DNA of 64,000 nucleotides from Polytrichum commune (Eukaryota > Streptophyta > Polytrichopsida > Polytrichales > Polytrichaceae). The position numbers and the translations under genes were made by a program. The stretch's first letter is position 1; each line of letters starts with the position of its first letter. The DNA lies in contig OX485809.1 in assembly GCA_950295325.1 (NCBI GenBank), forward strand, positions 20,520,001 to 20,584,000, in the 5' to 3' direction. The notes under the pieces are model-generated. The model worked only from the letters and a program-made list of their open reading frames with translations, ran no database searches and was not told the origin of the DNA. Shown here one piece after another: positions 35,339 to 49,030 of this stretch.

Positions 35339-35817
35339 CCATGGAGGCAATAATATAAGCCTACGTATCCTCACTATAGAAGAGGCTAAAAAGCTCGATA
35401 CCTATAAAATAGGAAAACTCTTCAATACTTCATTGTACATTCCGACGTGGGAATATATTTGAACCTTTAGCATCAAATCCATGCCTTGATGGAACTGGGC
35501 AATATGGGGCCATGCAGCGAGGGGTCTACCTCGTAGAAGTACATGTTTCATTCTAAATGGAGACTTGAGTGTGCTCCCCTCCATGGAAAATCATTTCTCG
35601 AGGATGAAGCAGTCGTAGTATACCATGTACCTTATAGGCTTATGGGCAAATCGTTCCAACATGGTCCCATTAGTCGTATTGAGATCTTAGAGTCCAATTT
35701 TGTCCTCATGCACTTTTTTTTTGAAAGGTATTCTCGTGCTATAAATGAACCGTTATAATTTCATATAAATTTTAAACAAAGAAAGAGACTTTCCTTCAAA
35801 TACAATCATGTAACTCA

Positions 35818-35970
35818 TTAATATAACATTATTCATATCCATAAGAATGGTTTGTGGGAGTGACAATATTCCACGGAGTACTTTCCATGTCTAGTCTAAA
35901 TGTGGGGAATATTATGTAGAATATTGTCGGCCCCACATACCATTGTTATGGATCTAAATAATGTTGTGAA
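35818..35970. repeat. Short imperfect hairpin, ~150 bp
   Basis: The left arm, AACATTATTCATATCCATAAG then AATGG(T/)TTGTGGG..GACAATATTC, pairs with the right arm ending CCATTGTTATGGATCTAAATA. About 50 bp of each arm pair. It may be a small MITE or foldback; no target duplication was defined. Confidence 0.5.
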
Positions 35971-38359
35971 TTATAGTAGCGTAGTGTATAGAAGACCGGG
36001 AGGAGGTTGCCTACCATTAGCACTTGGCTTTAAGGTATGCGGGTGTTAGTTCCCCCCCCCCCCCCCCTTGTTTTCTATCTTCTCTGTATCAATTTTGTGT
36101 TTCATTAGCAAATATTATATGATGAAACATCAACAGAAACCATATTGAAAATCATATTTCCCTTCATTTAGGCATGGCCATCAAAAATGTGTGTTTGTTG
36201 ATTCCTCCAATGGAGACATAGGTCCTCCCAATTGTGACTCACTATTGAGTTTGGAGTAATTGATAAGATTTGAAGACAAAGTTTAAACTCTTCTAACACG
36301 TGTGTCTTCATGATGTTTGAAGATTAGAAATAAATGCATTTGAGTAGAGTCGGCCATAGACTCTGCAATATTGGGTCGATATAAAGCCACGAGTTTTGTT
36401 TCCATGCTTCCAGGTGGAGGGTGAAAGTGGTCACGCTCTTGTTCAACCCCGAAGACGTAGAGAAAGATGAAGCCGATGAAGCATTCTTTGCTCGCTACCT
36501 CACCACACACCGATCAAATATAGGTGTCCAATTAGAATAAATGTCTTAGGTAACACCCACACATGTTATCCCACATTTGAGACCAAACATACGAGTTCCC
36601 CTCGGGGAGGTCACTCCCTCTTATATTAATGCATACAAGTGCTCTCAGGACCTATTTATCGGGGGGCTATTTACCTTGCAGAAAAGATCATAAGGTATGG
36701 TATTTTTCAAAACAAAGGTAAATGCTTGTATTTTAATACACCCTATCAATAATTATAAGTTTTTGGGGAATCATTTTAAAATACCCTATTTTACTTGTAT
36801 TGCCAAAGAAGATTGGAAAGAAGATTCTAATTTAAACAACACGCTAAAATTTTCCCTCCCGACATGTAGGTAAAGAACATTAACTTCACATTAGATATGT
36901 TGGTTCAATCACATTCAAGCCAACCAACATGTGAAGTCATCCATCCAAGGTTTTTCAACAAAAATACCTCTTTTCATCCACTAGCAGAGACCCTACCCTA
37001 GACATGCTACCCCTAGTAATTGTTTCCACGTTATTTTACATGTATTGACTAGATAAAAGAGGCCATTATATGTGATGATACTTTACATATAAACATGTTT
37101 CATTATTTTAAACCCCTCACATTATATACATATATACATTTTTTGCAAAATATACCTTTTACATTATATATAAATTTTTGCAAAATTTATATTAGACCTT
37201 ATTTTTCATCGCACGTTGTTTCTATGATTTTCGCCAGTGACCTCCCCAAAGAAATCCTCATTGACAATCGTCCCTTAATGATGGGTTAGGGAGATGACAA
37301 GAATCTTTTAGCAAAGTGCAGCCAAACTTTACCAAAGGGTAGTTGAATTTGGGCCTTCTTGGGACCCCGCTCAATTGTACCAATTCGGACCGGGAACATC
37401 TCCTTCGAAATGGCTCAGTGAATGGGAAATTGCCCCAAAAAATGAACTATTTGGCAATCTTGAACTCTCAAAGGCTCAATGAGATGCCACCTTTCTTAGG
37501 ACGGAATCATCGGGTGATTTGCAAGACGAATGTGAGGGTTGAGTCGTCCGTGATTTGTAGCATTTTCATTCCAAATAGGTAAGTGTGGGTACGAAGGTTG
37601 AGGGGAAGGTCTATTACATCACATACGTGATGCTTCGGTGTACTTCATACGATTATTGGAATTCATTGCTTGTGTTTAGTACGAAGTAGATATAGGTAGA
37701 TGACCCACTTTGACCTTGGCAAAGTTTGACTTGCATGGTTTACCCAAAGGTTGACCACAAATCTTTTAAATGCAATTAAACACCATTTGAAGCAAACAAA
37801 TGGCTTTTTCCATTGGAGATACACACATGGCCAAGGCATTCTACTTTCCAAATCTTCACAACTTGTTCCTCCTTCAAACATGAAGCAGCATCAAGAGGCA
37901 TAACATCTTATATTGCATCATGATTAATTGTGATCAACATACGGCTAACGGGCTCACATTCATGCTGGTACTTGGATATGGTCATTACTTTTATTTTATG
38001 AAGCAACATCACCATAGAGGTGGCAACATCGGAGTTCTCCCTTTCTTCTCTTTTCGTGATAAAAGGTGTCACAAATGAAGAGATTCCGTAAATGGTGTGT
38101 TTTGCCGATGGTGATGTTCCCTTTGTAGAAGCATGTAAGAAGTGATGAAATAATCAAAGAGTATGATACATTGACATACTACAATAGTTTAACACAAAAG
38201 GTACTCGTGGTCATAGGTATCAAGCAGTGACCATGAGGTAAAGTTGCTTTCCAAGGCCATGAGTAGTGGACATCTAATTGAAGTAGAAGTTGAACTCCGT
38301 TGTTAAGTCATTTCTCCAACTTCCCTTGTCTCCTAAGGTCTCCTAGTCTTTCCTTTCGC
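35971..38359. other. Intergenic, homopolymer run, no gene seen
   Basis: A 16-base C run lies at 36,052-36,067. Short frames at 36,283-36,510 (minus) and 37,343-37,582 (plus) have no recognisable motif. A TATATACAT-rich stretch lies near 37,125-37,175. Confidence 0.4.
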
Positions 38360-41300
38360 CTCAGGGAATGGTATCATATGAACAATGAGTGATGAGCAAT
38401 AACTCGTGAGCAACGAGGGATAAAAATTAATGTGGAAATACACCCCACTACACTAAATCTTGTATTTAGTGTCACCGATTCTACTTGTCTTGCTCAACAT
38501 TATATTATAAATTGCCCATGTAATGTCACCAACGCTAAATGTAACATTCTTTGTCATTCCTTATTCAAATTTTGGGCATCATAGATACACAATGTTGCAA
38601 TTATTGTCACTCACTAAGTGATTTTTCATCCAATTGTAAATCATCCATGACAATATTTTATTACAAAATCATTGGGATGCATAAATAACCAAAGTTTGTT
38701 TCAATGATTGGCATGGACGTTGTCCAAATTCAATCATCCATGATAATTCTTGTAAACTTATTCATAATAAGTGGTATGAGAAAAGCTATTGTAGTGAGAG
38801 AAAGTACCATATGACAACAAATACAATATTGATTGTAATATCCTATACCCCTAGCATTTTGATATAATAGCATCTTTGTTTACAATAATGTGAATGGGGA
38901 TTTCAAACTAAGTGCATTAAACATGATGAAATGTCTCACCATTCTAAAAAAATCAACAATCGCAAGCTTGGCATGGGGATTTAGAAACAAACTTTATAAT
39001 TATGTTAGATTCAGTATCCAAGTCTAGATTTCAAAAAATACAAGCACATTCCAAGTATCAAGTATGCTCTAAACTATATTTCTAGAATTTATGTAGGTTA
39101 TAGAAATCACTTGATGCGGGTTTTGCGTAAGAAAGAAACTTAAGTTTTTGGGCATAGATGGAAATGTAGGAGGAGATTGCTCACACAAATCAATACCCAT
39201 TGATTATGGATGCTTAAATAACAACCCAAAAAACCTTAAGGGCAAACACATGGAGAACATATAGCTAAAAATATCAGTTGTGCACAATACACAATGTCGA
39301 TTAGTTTATCACAAAAAAAAATTAAATTAAAACCACACCACACACATGTAAAAAAGACATAAACTAATTCATTGACTAATATAAACTAGTCATCCATAAT
39401 TGTACCCTATGCCTCGTCATCTATGTGTGAATGGCGAGCAATTCGTTGAAACCTATAGTGAGGGACTGGAGTCGATGACTATGTTATAATCTACGCAACA
39501 CTCTCAATATATAGAGGCAAAACTTGTAGTTCGGAGGCAAAATCACACTTTTCCTATATAACCATTAATGTTAGGCTTCAAGTGAGCACTTCCAACCTTA
39601 AGGATGTGTAGTTGACAAAAAGACATGGATAGATGGCAAACTTACATATTGAATTGAATTTGTTTTGCCGCCTTCTGAATAAGCTCTTCGTTGGAATCAC
39701 CATAGGCAATATGTGCCACAAATCCACTTGAACTAAGAGGTGGAATTGGGTCATGTAGTGATGATAGGATGGCATCAAACAATGTATAGTCTTCCTCGTA
39801 CGCAACTAGGTGGCAGCCATTGCATATGCAAGCATGAATAGGTGCTCATGTCGATGCAACATGAAGATATCAATAAACTAGCGATATCCAAGAAGAATGT
39901 CTACAATACAACAAGAGTTTGAGACTACCAACCTATAGATGGATAAACATCAAGAACAACTAATGTACTTTAGTCAATGCTTTAATTAGAATGTGCATTG
40001 ATTTGAACTACTTTCACTCTACAACCTCGTTGACACTTTCATGTTTATGAGTTGCATACTCGCGGATGTCAAGTTGAAGTACACGTCCAAGGCCTCAACA
40101 TCCAACCTTGGGCAATGCACCCTTCTTTTGAAAAACAAACCCAAACTTGGGCTTTAAACATAGAAATATCATGGTGCAAAGATTTATGAGTATGAGCATC
40201 ATATGCCAATGTTGATGGTCAGAGGGCCAATCTAAATAATATTACAATACAATAGGGAGGAAGAAAATAAATTACCAAATCATTGAAGAGTCTAATCAAT
40301 GATGTATGTAGCGGTGAACACAATGCAGCTCATTGAAATTCCACCATTTGTTTCTCAAACAAAATCGCAAAAGACCGCAAAAGTCCTCACATCATCTCTA
40401 TCAACATTTAGCTCGGAGACAAATAAGAGTGATGGGTAATCATCAATGAGATATTTATGCACACAAATTCAAACAAAGCCTCGATGTTCTTCCTCTTGTG
40501 TTCATATAAGCTAAGACAATATTAGGAAGCAATGCTCCATTTGGCACATTCATGGCCTTATGGTAATTTTGCAATAATCAAATCAAACCCTTTTATATAT
40601 GCAAGCTTTCGAAGATTCCAGTTCCTTCCTCCCAAATCCCACCTAATAAAAATAACCACAAAATGTATTTGATACGTATACAAAATTTTGGAAGCATGGT
40701 GTATTTTAATATTCATGTGATTACAATAATCCCCATATTCGGATAATTGAATGTTAATGAAATTTACTAACGTTCGTCAGGAATTCAAATGTTTCTAATA
40801 TAAGAGGGTTTTCAATTGCAGCACTCTCTATCATTGTTGATATTGAAGTATTCTTCAATAGGACTGAGGTTGATGGACCTTCCACAAACCCCAATGTTGA
40901 GGCACCTCTAACAATGGCTTTTAGCATACGTTGAAAGCATAGAGGGAAATGGGAGGAAGCATAAATACATTATGTCAGATGGAGTAGCAACATGAGATGA
41001 GAGAGTGTTGGTTGAGCCGGGGAATGCTATCATGTGAGCAATGAGCAATGGGGATTGGAACATATTTGGAAATACACCCACTTGTACCCTATACTTGTGG
41101 TATTTTGGCAATTTTTGTTATAAATATGAGTGGAGAGTTCAAACAAAGTGCAATTAACCTATCAAATGCATCACTCCACTCTCGAAATTAACAAATTTCA
41201 AGCTTGGCATAAGGATTTGAAAATAAATTTTATATTGTTGTTAGATTCAACATCCAATTCCTCCAAAAATGCGAGCACATTCCAAGTATCGAGCATTACA

Positions 41301-42260
41301 TAGACTATATTTCTAGAATTCACATATATTTATGAATGAATGGATGGAGATATTGCAAATGGAGGAAGTTAAGTTATTGGACATAGATGAAACTGAAAAA
41401 TGAATTTGTGTTAACATATACCAATGTTCGTTGATTGTGGTAGTTTGAACAAAATCCAAACATTATCATACAAAATCAAGTAATGTGCTCAAGTGCTTTG
41501 TTTTATTAGTGCAACTATAAAATACAATCGCATGCATATAAAATGCCAACTCCAATGCAGTCTAAGTTCCAACCCAACATATCCAATATGATCATATCCT
41601 AACCAATCAAACATATAGTTGATGGTATTGTCAACCGCATATTGCCCCCTAAACTAATCTATCCTAAGCATTAAGATCATGCAAATGAAACGTCAAGAGG
41701 TCAATAAATTTGCACACACCGTGAACAAAACCACATTGATATCTAAGCATGTGTAAGCATCAAGGATAACAAATGCATGAACTAATAAAGCATGAAGTAA
41801 GATTTGCATCCATTCGGAATCCTTCTTTCTACCACCTCTCCATGGCACTTTCCCGTTCACAAGTTATGTGCTTGTTGATGTGAGATTGAAGTATACGTGC
41901 AATACCTCCAGAGTCTAATAACCTTAAACTGGCATTAAGTGGGGGAATGACCAAATACAATAAAAGAAAATAAGAAGGGAAATCATATAAAGTTTAGTGT
42001 GTATCGTAAAAGATATATCGAGTGGCAAACACAATGGCATCTTGTTGAAATCCCACCATGTTTTTGCAATACAAAATCAAAGGAGGCCATGAACGTCCCC
42101 ACTTTGTCCTCATTGTCTTTCCCATAAATGCTTGGTTGGGACATAGTTGTTATGCATCTATTCACATTATCATTGTCTAATTGAAACGATTGTGCATGTG
42201 TGGGGTCCGCTATGCAACATCTTGTTATTTTGCACAATCTTTTTATTTTTGTCATTTTTA
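38360..42260 (-). repeat. Two diverged tandem copies of a ~2.5-kb decayed unit
   Basis: Segment 38,370-39,110 matches 41,010-41,340 (shared CAAGCTTGGCAT..GGATTT and GCACATTCCAAGTATC, then ACTATATTTCTAGAATT). Segment 39,890-40,420 matches 41,740-42,110 (shared CACAATG.C.TC(T/A)TTGAAAT(T/C)CCACCA). On the minus strand parts look like decayed exons, for instance DKVGTFMASFDFVLQKHGG near 42,060-42,120, but frames are broken in both copies. Partial copies of the first segment also occur at 57.84 kb and, inverted, at 49.77 kb. I do not recognise the family. Confidence 0.5.
38446..38796. mobile_element. CACTA-like MITE, copy C, 351 bp
   Basis: It begins CACTACACTAAATC with TATTTAGTGT just inside, as in copies A and B, and ends ATTGTAGTG. 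It interrupts the repeat copy that is continuous at 41,057-41,120, which supports both borders approximately. The inner sequence differs from A and B, and the 3-bp flanks do not match. Confidence 0.6.
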
Positions 42261-42569
42261 CTATTTGCTAGAAGAAACAAACAACCCATTTCCCCTTCTA
42301 TGTTTCCTCTATTGTATAGCATGTTCTCTTTCTTGCATTTATAAGACTACATATGGAAAATAGTAAAGCTTGCCACTTTGACCATGCACACAAGTTTGGT
42401 GGAGGAGCAATGAATTAAATTGCCTTCATGATTCAAGATCCAAGATCTCTCTTTAATATCTCAAGAGAAACAACACCACAACGTCTAAGGTAATATGTTT
42501 GTACCAAAAGGTACAATATAGAAGTCTTTGTAGGAAAATAAGAAGGGCACTAGAAGAGATGACATGTGT

Positions 42570-43240
42570 CAAAAAAATGAAATTTTGGTTCAAAGTTTTG
42601 TAAAAGTGGGAAATTCCAGCACAATTTCAAGATTATCTTCAATCTTGTGAATAATTAATTATTTATTTTGCCAAAGCTACAATTTAATATTCTTAGGAAT
42701 GTATTACGACGGGCACAAGAGAAAGGGGGCCATGTTGAAATATCACATTTTGGTTCCAAGTTTTAAGAAAACACAACTTTCCAACATGCTTTCAAAGACA
42801 CCTTTACTATTGTGAATTATAGCTTCATTAAGAAAAATAAAATATTCAATATTCAATATTATAGTAATAGGCACACAAAAGGAGGTGAGCCATGTCAAAA
42901 AAAAAATTCAAAAAATCAAAATTTTGGTTCAAAGTTTCAAAACAAGAGGACTTTCTCGAAGGCTTCCAAGGTTTCCTTAACCTTGTAAATTGTAGTTCCG
43001 TTAACAAATTTATAATTTACAACTCTCAATAGAACACTAAGAGGCACACAAAAAAAGTTAATCGATGTCACCAAATTAAATTTTGGTTCAAAGTCTCATG
43101 GGAGTTCCCAACATGCTTCTAAGACTTATCTTGTAAATTGTAGTTCCGTTAATAAAACTACAATTTACAACTCTTATGGGTACATTAAGAGGCACCCAAA
43201 AGGAGTTTGCACACTGAAAGAAAACAAATGAAAAATCAAG
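42570..43240. repeat. Four-copy tandem repeat, ~165-bp unit
   Basis: The motif ATTTTGGTTC(A/C)AAGT recurs near 42,581, 42,746, 42,922 and 43,080. Each unit also has (T/C)TTTC..AACATGCTT(T/C), an internal palindrome TTGTAAATTGTAG..CTACAATTTACAA, and AAGAGGCAC(A/C)C(A)AAA. Divergence among units is moderate. Confidence 0.65.
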
Positions 43241-43800
43241 ATCAATGTGAGTGGAAATGTGGTTTCGTTATGGAAACTATATTTCCCTCAATCAACCACA
43301 AATTCAACCCCAACTATTGAAATTAAAAAGCAACCCTTTGAGGAGCCAACAGATTGAGAAAGTCCAAAAAGAAATGAAGAAAACTAAGGGAAATTTGGTT
43401 TCGTCGATGAACTTCATTTCCGTTCATTTCTTTTTTATTTAGTATGTGGCATGAATCCAAAGGTCAACACTTGGAGGTTGGTGGACCAATCCCAACCTCA
43501 AGCCTTTATATAGGAACCCAATATCCTAAGGGAAGAGGAGGCTCAAGAGCATTCAACCCAAGTATTGAAATGAAAAACAACCCTCTAAGGAGCTTGCAGG
43601 CTGGAAAAAAATCCAAAAAATGAAATGAGGGGAAATGTGGTTTCGTCAGTGGAACTACATTGCCTTCACTTAATCACGCATCCAACCTTGACTATTCACA
43701 TGAAGAAAGAACACCATGAGGAGCTTGTAAACTACAAAGAGGAACAAAACAAAAAACATTAAAATGAGTGAAAATGCGGTTTCCTCACCAAACTAGTTTT
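43241..43800. repeat. Tandem repeat, three diverged ~190-bp units
   Basis: GAAATGTGGTTTCGT-like segments at about 43,254, 43,393, 43,630 and 43,775 alternate with CAACC.(A/T)TGAGGAGC segments at about 43,333, 43,580 and 43,707. A (TTTA)n run follows at 43,798-43,819. No coding frame persists through the array. Confidence 0.5.
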
Positions 43801-43819
43801 ATTTATTTATTTATTTATT

Positions 43820-45500
43820 TTCTAGACATATAAGAAATATATACAATTTTCTACAATTCTTGTGGTGTTTGTAGGATATGACAATGTGCAAAGATGCCAA
43901 AGATCTTAACACTAGGAATTGTACCTTGGAATTATACCCTAACATCATTTTCTTTTGTCAATTTCATTGATCTAATTGTTACTTAGATGGTGTAGAAGAT
44001 GCAAATTGTTAGCATAATGTACTTGTTGCAAATTTTAGTTCTTGACTAATAACTTTTGTTGTTCCTGAACATACGTACTTGCATCCAACAATGAAACATA
44101 AATAGCACAAAGTACATACACCTACAATCTAGTAGCTAAGGCTCATGTTGAAACTTTGGCTTACAAAGTATACATGTGGGAGGGGTATTGTTCACCTAGT
44201 TTTGTACAAATCAATAGGGTACTATGATTTTCTTGAGGGAGGTAAGTTTGTTCTTTGGAGATCACGAATTCGATAACACGAGTGTATAAAAGGGGATTTT
44301 TTAGAGGCACTGATGTACATTAAATATGTAGAGGGGGGATATTTTTTTACTATAATTTGTTGTTGTCTACAAATAAAATGGATATTCATTATTTTAAAGC
44401 ATAGGTAGATGTACGTATCACAATCCCAAAGTTTAGAAGGAAAAAACTGACATTTGTTGATAAAATTTAGAACCCGTCAACTCCCTAGCTTCAATGACGC
44501 GTGCTGCATGGTCAAATTCTCATGAGCTACATCGTATGGATGAAAACATCTTTAATACCTTTCTCAAATTTAAATAAAAAATAAAAAATTGGGATGAGGT
44601 ATTTGATTTATAAGCAGACCTTGGGATGAGGCACGCTTCCTTGGACCTCAAACTTTTTTGCGTGTATAACCGATTGGCAAGGGATGAGGTATTTCATTTA
44701 CAAACAACCCTTGGAAAGGCATGCTTCCTAAGCTCCTCCTTTTTGGGCACATGAAGTGCAAGAGTGCAATCAAGAAACCATGGACAACATCTTAAAGTGG
44801 CATAATCTCGTATCTTTTATTTGAGTCGTGGTAAAAATGTGAAGGCCATTAGATTTATCTAACTATGAAGAGAATGATCTTGGATTGGATTGAAGGGAGA
44901 GTGAGATTGAAGCCGATAACCCCCTGGTAACTCCAATTTAAACTAACTACCAAACAAAATGATAACTCAATTGTAGTTAGTCGATGCAACATTTAGGCAT
45001 GCACATTGAGGTCAACATTGTGAAATAATGAAAATCATTTGTATTACACGAATATTATTTGTTTGACATCAATGCCTTCATCAAAGACTTTATGGATTGG
45101 ATTGGTTTGTGTAAAGATACTTCGGCCACTGAAAATGGGTCCGAATGCTTTTGTTCAAAGCATGTTACGCCATTTTTCAACGTAATCATAAGGCCATAGG
45201 ATAAGTCCATTCTAGCGAACCTTCTCCTTCACGGGCATTTCCATGCTCTCAAACTTTGTTATCAATGCTTATTCCACTTGTATAACAAGCACATAAACAT
45301 TGCAAAAATCATAATGACTAAATACAAAATAATATAATGAAAGCATGAATATAATAATATGGGTTTTTTAGTAGTACATGGGCTTACAAGGATGGCTCAA
45401 TATCCTTATCATTCACATCTCCCACTAGGATATGTAAAGAGTCACTAGATATGGCTTTGGAATTTTATCACCTCAATCACTTGATCTTGTAGACAACCTC
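43820..45500. other. Intergenic with a small local duplication
   Basis: GGGATGAGGTATTT followed by ATTTA(T/C)AA and ...TTGG...GGCA(C/T)GCTTCCT occurs twice, at about 44,593 and 44,683 (period near 90 bp). I see nothing else. Confidence 0.4.
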
Positions 45501-45521
45501 CATTGGAATGGTCACAATTTC

Positions 45522-46589
45522 TCAAGAGCTTTGAGATGTATATTGATTTGCACAATGAGTAATGTCACTTAATATAATTAAAGGATTAATATAAATGGAA
45601 CATGCATCATTGAAAGGAAAAGAAAGATCCACATCTTTCAAGAAGTCTTTACCATTAGATTGATTGCAAACTAGTATTTTTACCAAGTTTATTTTCCCTG
45701 AATAGAAGTTATAGCTTTCATGGTTATTGCCTACATGGCATCCCACACTCCTTTCACATTCCTTTGACTCAATAGGGGTCTTCTTGTTGTACTTACAAGA
45801 TGCCTCCTCGGTTACAATTGCTATCTCATGCTTAAGAAAAAAAGACACGTGTATTAATTGAAAAACATTTAATAAAATGAATAGAATACTAAAAGATGAG
45901 ATTAGATAGGTTATATACCTTGTAAGGAAATGCAAAGATGTCGTTGGTGAGAGTGTACCAACTATTCTTTGGACCTTCGCTCTCACACTTTGCCGATTCA
46001 TTAGCGGGGATGAGATCTTCAAAATTTAGATTTGAGAACTCCAAAACTTTGGACACAATGAAGTTTGTGCACTAAATTGGTTTTCAAATTGTACATGAAA
46101 TTTCAATGTTCTTAAGTGTATTGAAATCATAAACACAACTCATAATCAACCTAATAAAGTAGTGAAGCAAAGTAAAAGATGCGTACCTATTCACATTTTG
46201 TATAGTGTTAAGAAGAACAACCATTGATCCAACTGGATTGAGCAAAATACATTTGACGTGTAATTTCGATCCATGTCATCATGGTGGTGTCTATCAATAT
46301 GTTGACTTTATGTAGTGACCATGTGATTCCCCTCCCACACGAAGAACATCTTGTCACTAAACTTTGTATAACCTTGGTCATTTTTAAGCAAAATTTCAAA
46401 TAATTTGTTGAATGCTTGCCAATGCTTTCCCCAAGCCTCAACACGAGTAATACATAATGACTTACCCACTTTGTCAAACGCAAGCACATAGAGGACTTTA
46501 TCACCCTCTATATAACAATTGACAAATTCATACTCCATCAATTGGACATCAAGCCCAAGAATTAGTCTAACAACATGCAATGGAATCAA
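45522..46589 (-). pseudogene. Decayed multi-exon gene with a DGNHR-like segment
   Basis: On the minus strand, 46,589-46,308 reads WGKHWQAFNKLFEILLKN, then KMFFVWEGNHMVTT before a stop. After a frame shift the sequence continues as VKCILLNPVGSMVVLLNTIQ near 46,250-46,190. The next stretch, about 46,022-45,925, reads NSWYTLTNDIFAFPYK followed by GTATAT, a possible donor. 45,835-45,522 then reads as an open C-terminal part rich in Asn and Ser. VWEGNH is close to the DGNHR signature of ParB/sulfiredoxin-like folds, with Asp and Arg both lost. Stop plus frameshift indicate a pseudogene. The family is not named; the function is unknown. Confidence 0.4.
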
Positions 46590-46779
46590 CCAACAAATTG
46601 TAACAGAGAGTATTGATTTTGAATAGGCTTCATATGCAACCCTCCAATCAAAGAATTGAAATTTGTATTTTGCAAGTTGCTCATGTGGCTCATAGTGTCA
46701 TCCACAATCAACTCACCCTTGGGCAATAGACACAACTATCAATGTCATCATGGACAAACGATAATGTATGTATGTATAT

Positions 46780-48985
46780 AATCTAGGATTTCACTCAAAT
46801 GGCCCTAGTGGCACAATGAGAAAGACCAAATTTGATCACTTACAAGGCACATGACCAAAAGACTATAAATTCAAGAACAAAAAGAAAATTGCAATAATCC
46901 TTAAAATTCTTAAATAAGTTGTCTCCGAATTGAGAGCATTAATTATTAACTCCAAGAGATTATTCCTTTTTTTTTCTTTTTTCTTTTGGGGGGGGGGGTG
47001 TAGGTAGCTTTTTGGTTACAAACAAACCCAGGGAAACAATCAGGGAAGACTTAAAGGGTGACTTTTATCTCATCTAAGCGTCTTGGATAAGGTTCATTAG
47101 GGAAAACATAGAGTTATTTCACTTCCTTTTAGCTTAGAACTGACAATTATCTTAGGGGCAAGGGATAAAAACTCTAAAAAACTCTCTTTGTCCGTACATA
47201 CAAATGTGACAGTCTCTCACCTCACACTAATTCCCAGGCAATAGTCTGGCAGTGAGTTCATTTTAATTGGACCAAGTGCGGTGCACAATCATAGGCACAT
47301 CCATCGACCATAGTCTTTTCTCAATAGCGCGATAGAGTCTTACTGATCAAAGCCAAGGGCACTTTGACATGAGCCATAGTCTTTAACTTCATTGCCTTAA
47401 GGTTATAGTGCATTATTTCAAATAAGTACATAAGGGCAACACCATTGGTCTGATACAATAACAAGGCTTACTTGCATGATCTTCAGAGTAACTGACATGT
47501 TCGAGGGTGTGTTGTCCCTTCGCCTACTCTCCATGTCACTGTTCACAGGCTATAGCCTTTTCATAGTGACTTTTACTCTCCCAGCATGGCTATTGTCTTT
47601 TCAATGTCTTATGATACTCCGAGTATAATTAGATTTACTCTCATCACAATCAGATCCAAGGTAATTCATCAAATCCTTTCAATCCTTAGGGCATCCTTTT
47701 GTCATTAGTTTATTTTATTATTCTCTCAATCTCACCTTCAAACTGATTGCTTTCCATTATGAATAAGACATTGGGCTTAATACTCTATCATTCATTGACC
47801 GTCCAATCATCTCTCATATCGCCATGATAGATTCTTTTGCTCATTACCCAGACTATAGTCTCAACATAGAATTATCAGATGGAAGAATCTCATCATCTAT
47901 CAACTACATGCAAGTAAATTCTAAGGCTATAGTCTGCACTCATTACCACAGTATATGGTCCATGATTGTTACAGGCAATTGCCTTGATTTAACATCTCTC
48001 TTAGGAGGATTCATTTACAGATTTTGAGATTATGGCATGGATATGTAATTTAATCTTATCCTTCATAACAACAACATAAACATGATTCAATTACAACTTT
48101 ATCAATTGGAGAACTTGCAAAGTCATGCAATCATATGTGAGCAATTTCACCAGGCTATAGACTTTGATTGCTTCATTGCACAAATGACTCACTCACATCA
48201 GCACTCTCTGCAATGGTCTCAAGCACACATTCCAAGAATATAGCCTTACTACATAATCTGATTTAGTCTTCCATCCCAATATCAGGGTTGTAGTCTATCA
48301 TTATAAAACGGGTGCACGACGCATACACAAAAACTCTGCAGTCCAGTACACACTCCCTGGAAATTGTTTACTTGGTAATTAACATACAATAGCACATGCA
48401 AATCAGACAATGGCCATGCACTTCACAGATGCATACCATATATATATAGACTTTAATTCACCAAAAAAATGTACCCAGTCCTCACACTGTGGAGTTCTAT
48501 CTCTCTCCCAGAGATAACTACTTCTCTCTTTTCCTCCCCTCTCTTTATACTCTGAGAAGTCCTTGGGTCATCCTATCCCTTCATATCAGACTATAGCCTT
48601 TGAGTTCACGCTTTTCTGAATCTGCAGACTATAGCCTATTCACATTGACAACGTTCTGGGATTCCAGTTCAGATCTAACCTCCTTCACACTATAATTGGA
48701 TTTGTGGAAAGAAAAACATTTTTTTACTACTACAGGGGGGTTGGGCAAAGTTCATATGGGAGGGTGGCCCTCAAGCTCTCAAGTGGCTACCAAGACACAC
48801 CAAAGCATTCAAACTTGATCCCCACACTATCCCTAGTGGCACATCAAGGAAGACTAGAAATGATCAAGCACACACTTATCTACTCAAAGCGGGAAGACTC
48901 GAGCAAAGCGAAATACAAAATTAAGGGATTGGAATAATCTTTGAAATTCTTGAATTAGTTGTCTCGGAATGGAGAGCACTATTTC
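46780..48985. repeat. CTATAG-motif array flanked by ~165-bp direct repeats
   Basis: 46,790-46,945 and 48,830-48,985 are diverged direct repeats (shared CCTAGTGGCACA, TTGATCA/ATGATCA, then AAATTCTT(A/G)AAT.AGTTGTCTC and GAGAGCA). Between them lie G runs at 46,988-46,998 and a pyrimidine-rich 1.4 kb with about a dozen (G/C)CTATAG(C/T)C motifs, several as perfect palindromes (GACTATAGTC near 47,850; GGCTATAGCC near 47,548). The same motif, on the opposite strand bias, fills 7.2-8.4 kb. It could be an LTR-like or otherwise mobile unit, but no coding region or standard termini were found. Confidence 0.45.
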
Positions 48986-49030
48986 GGGAAATTTTGAAGA
49001 CGGTCCCATTTTGTTTATTTTTAGTTTAAT

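Noticed and set aside
38446-38796. Assigning the CACTA-like MITEs firmly to the CACTA superfamily
   Set aside because: Ends begin CACTAC, but 3-bp target duplications could not be shown for any copy, so the label is kept as 'CACTA-like'.
42570-43800. CRISPR-like array
   Set aside because: Units are long, diverged and contiguous without unique spacers; this is eukaryotic DNA with ordinary tandem repeats.
46780-48985. Intact LTR retrotransposon
   Set aside because: The direct repeats lack convincing TG...CA ends and there is no gag, protease, reverse transcriptase or integrase sequence between them.
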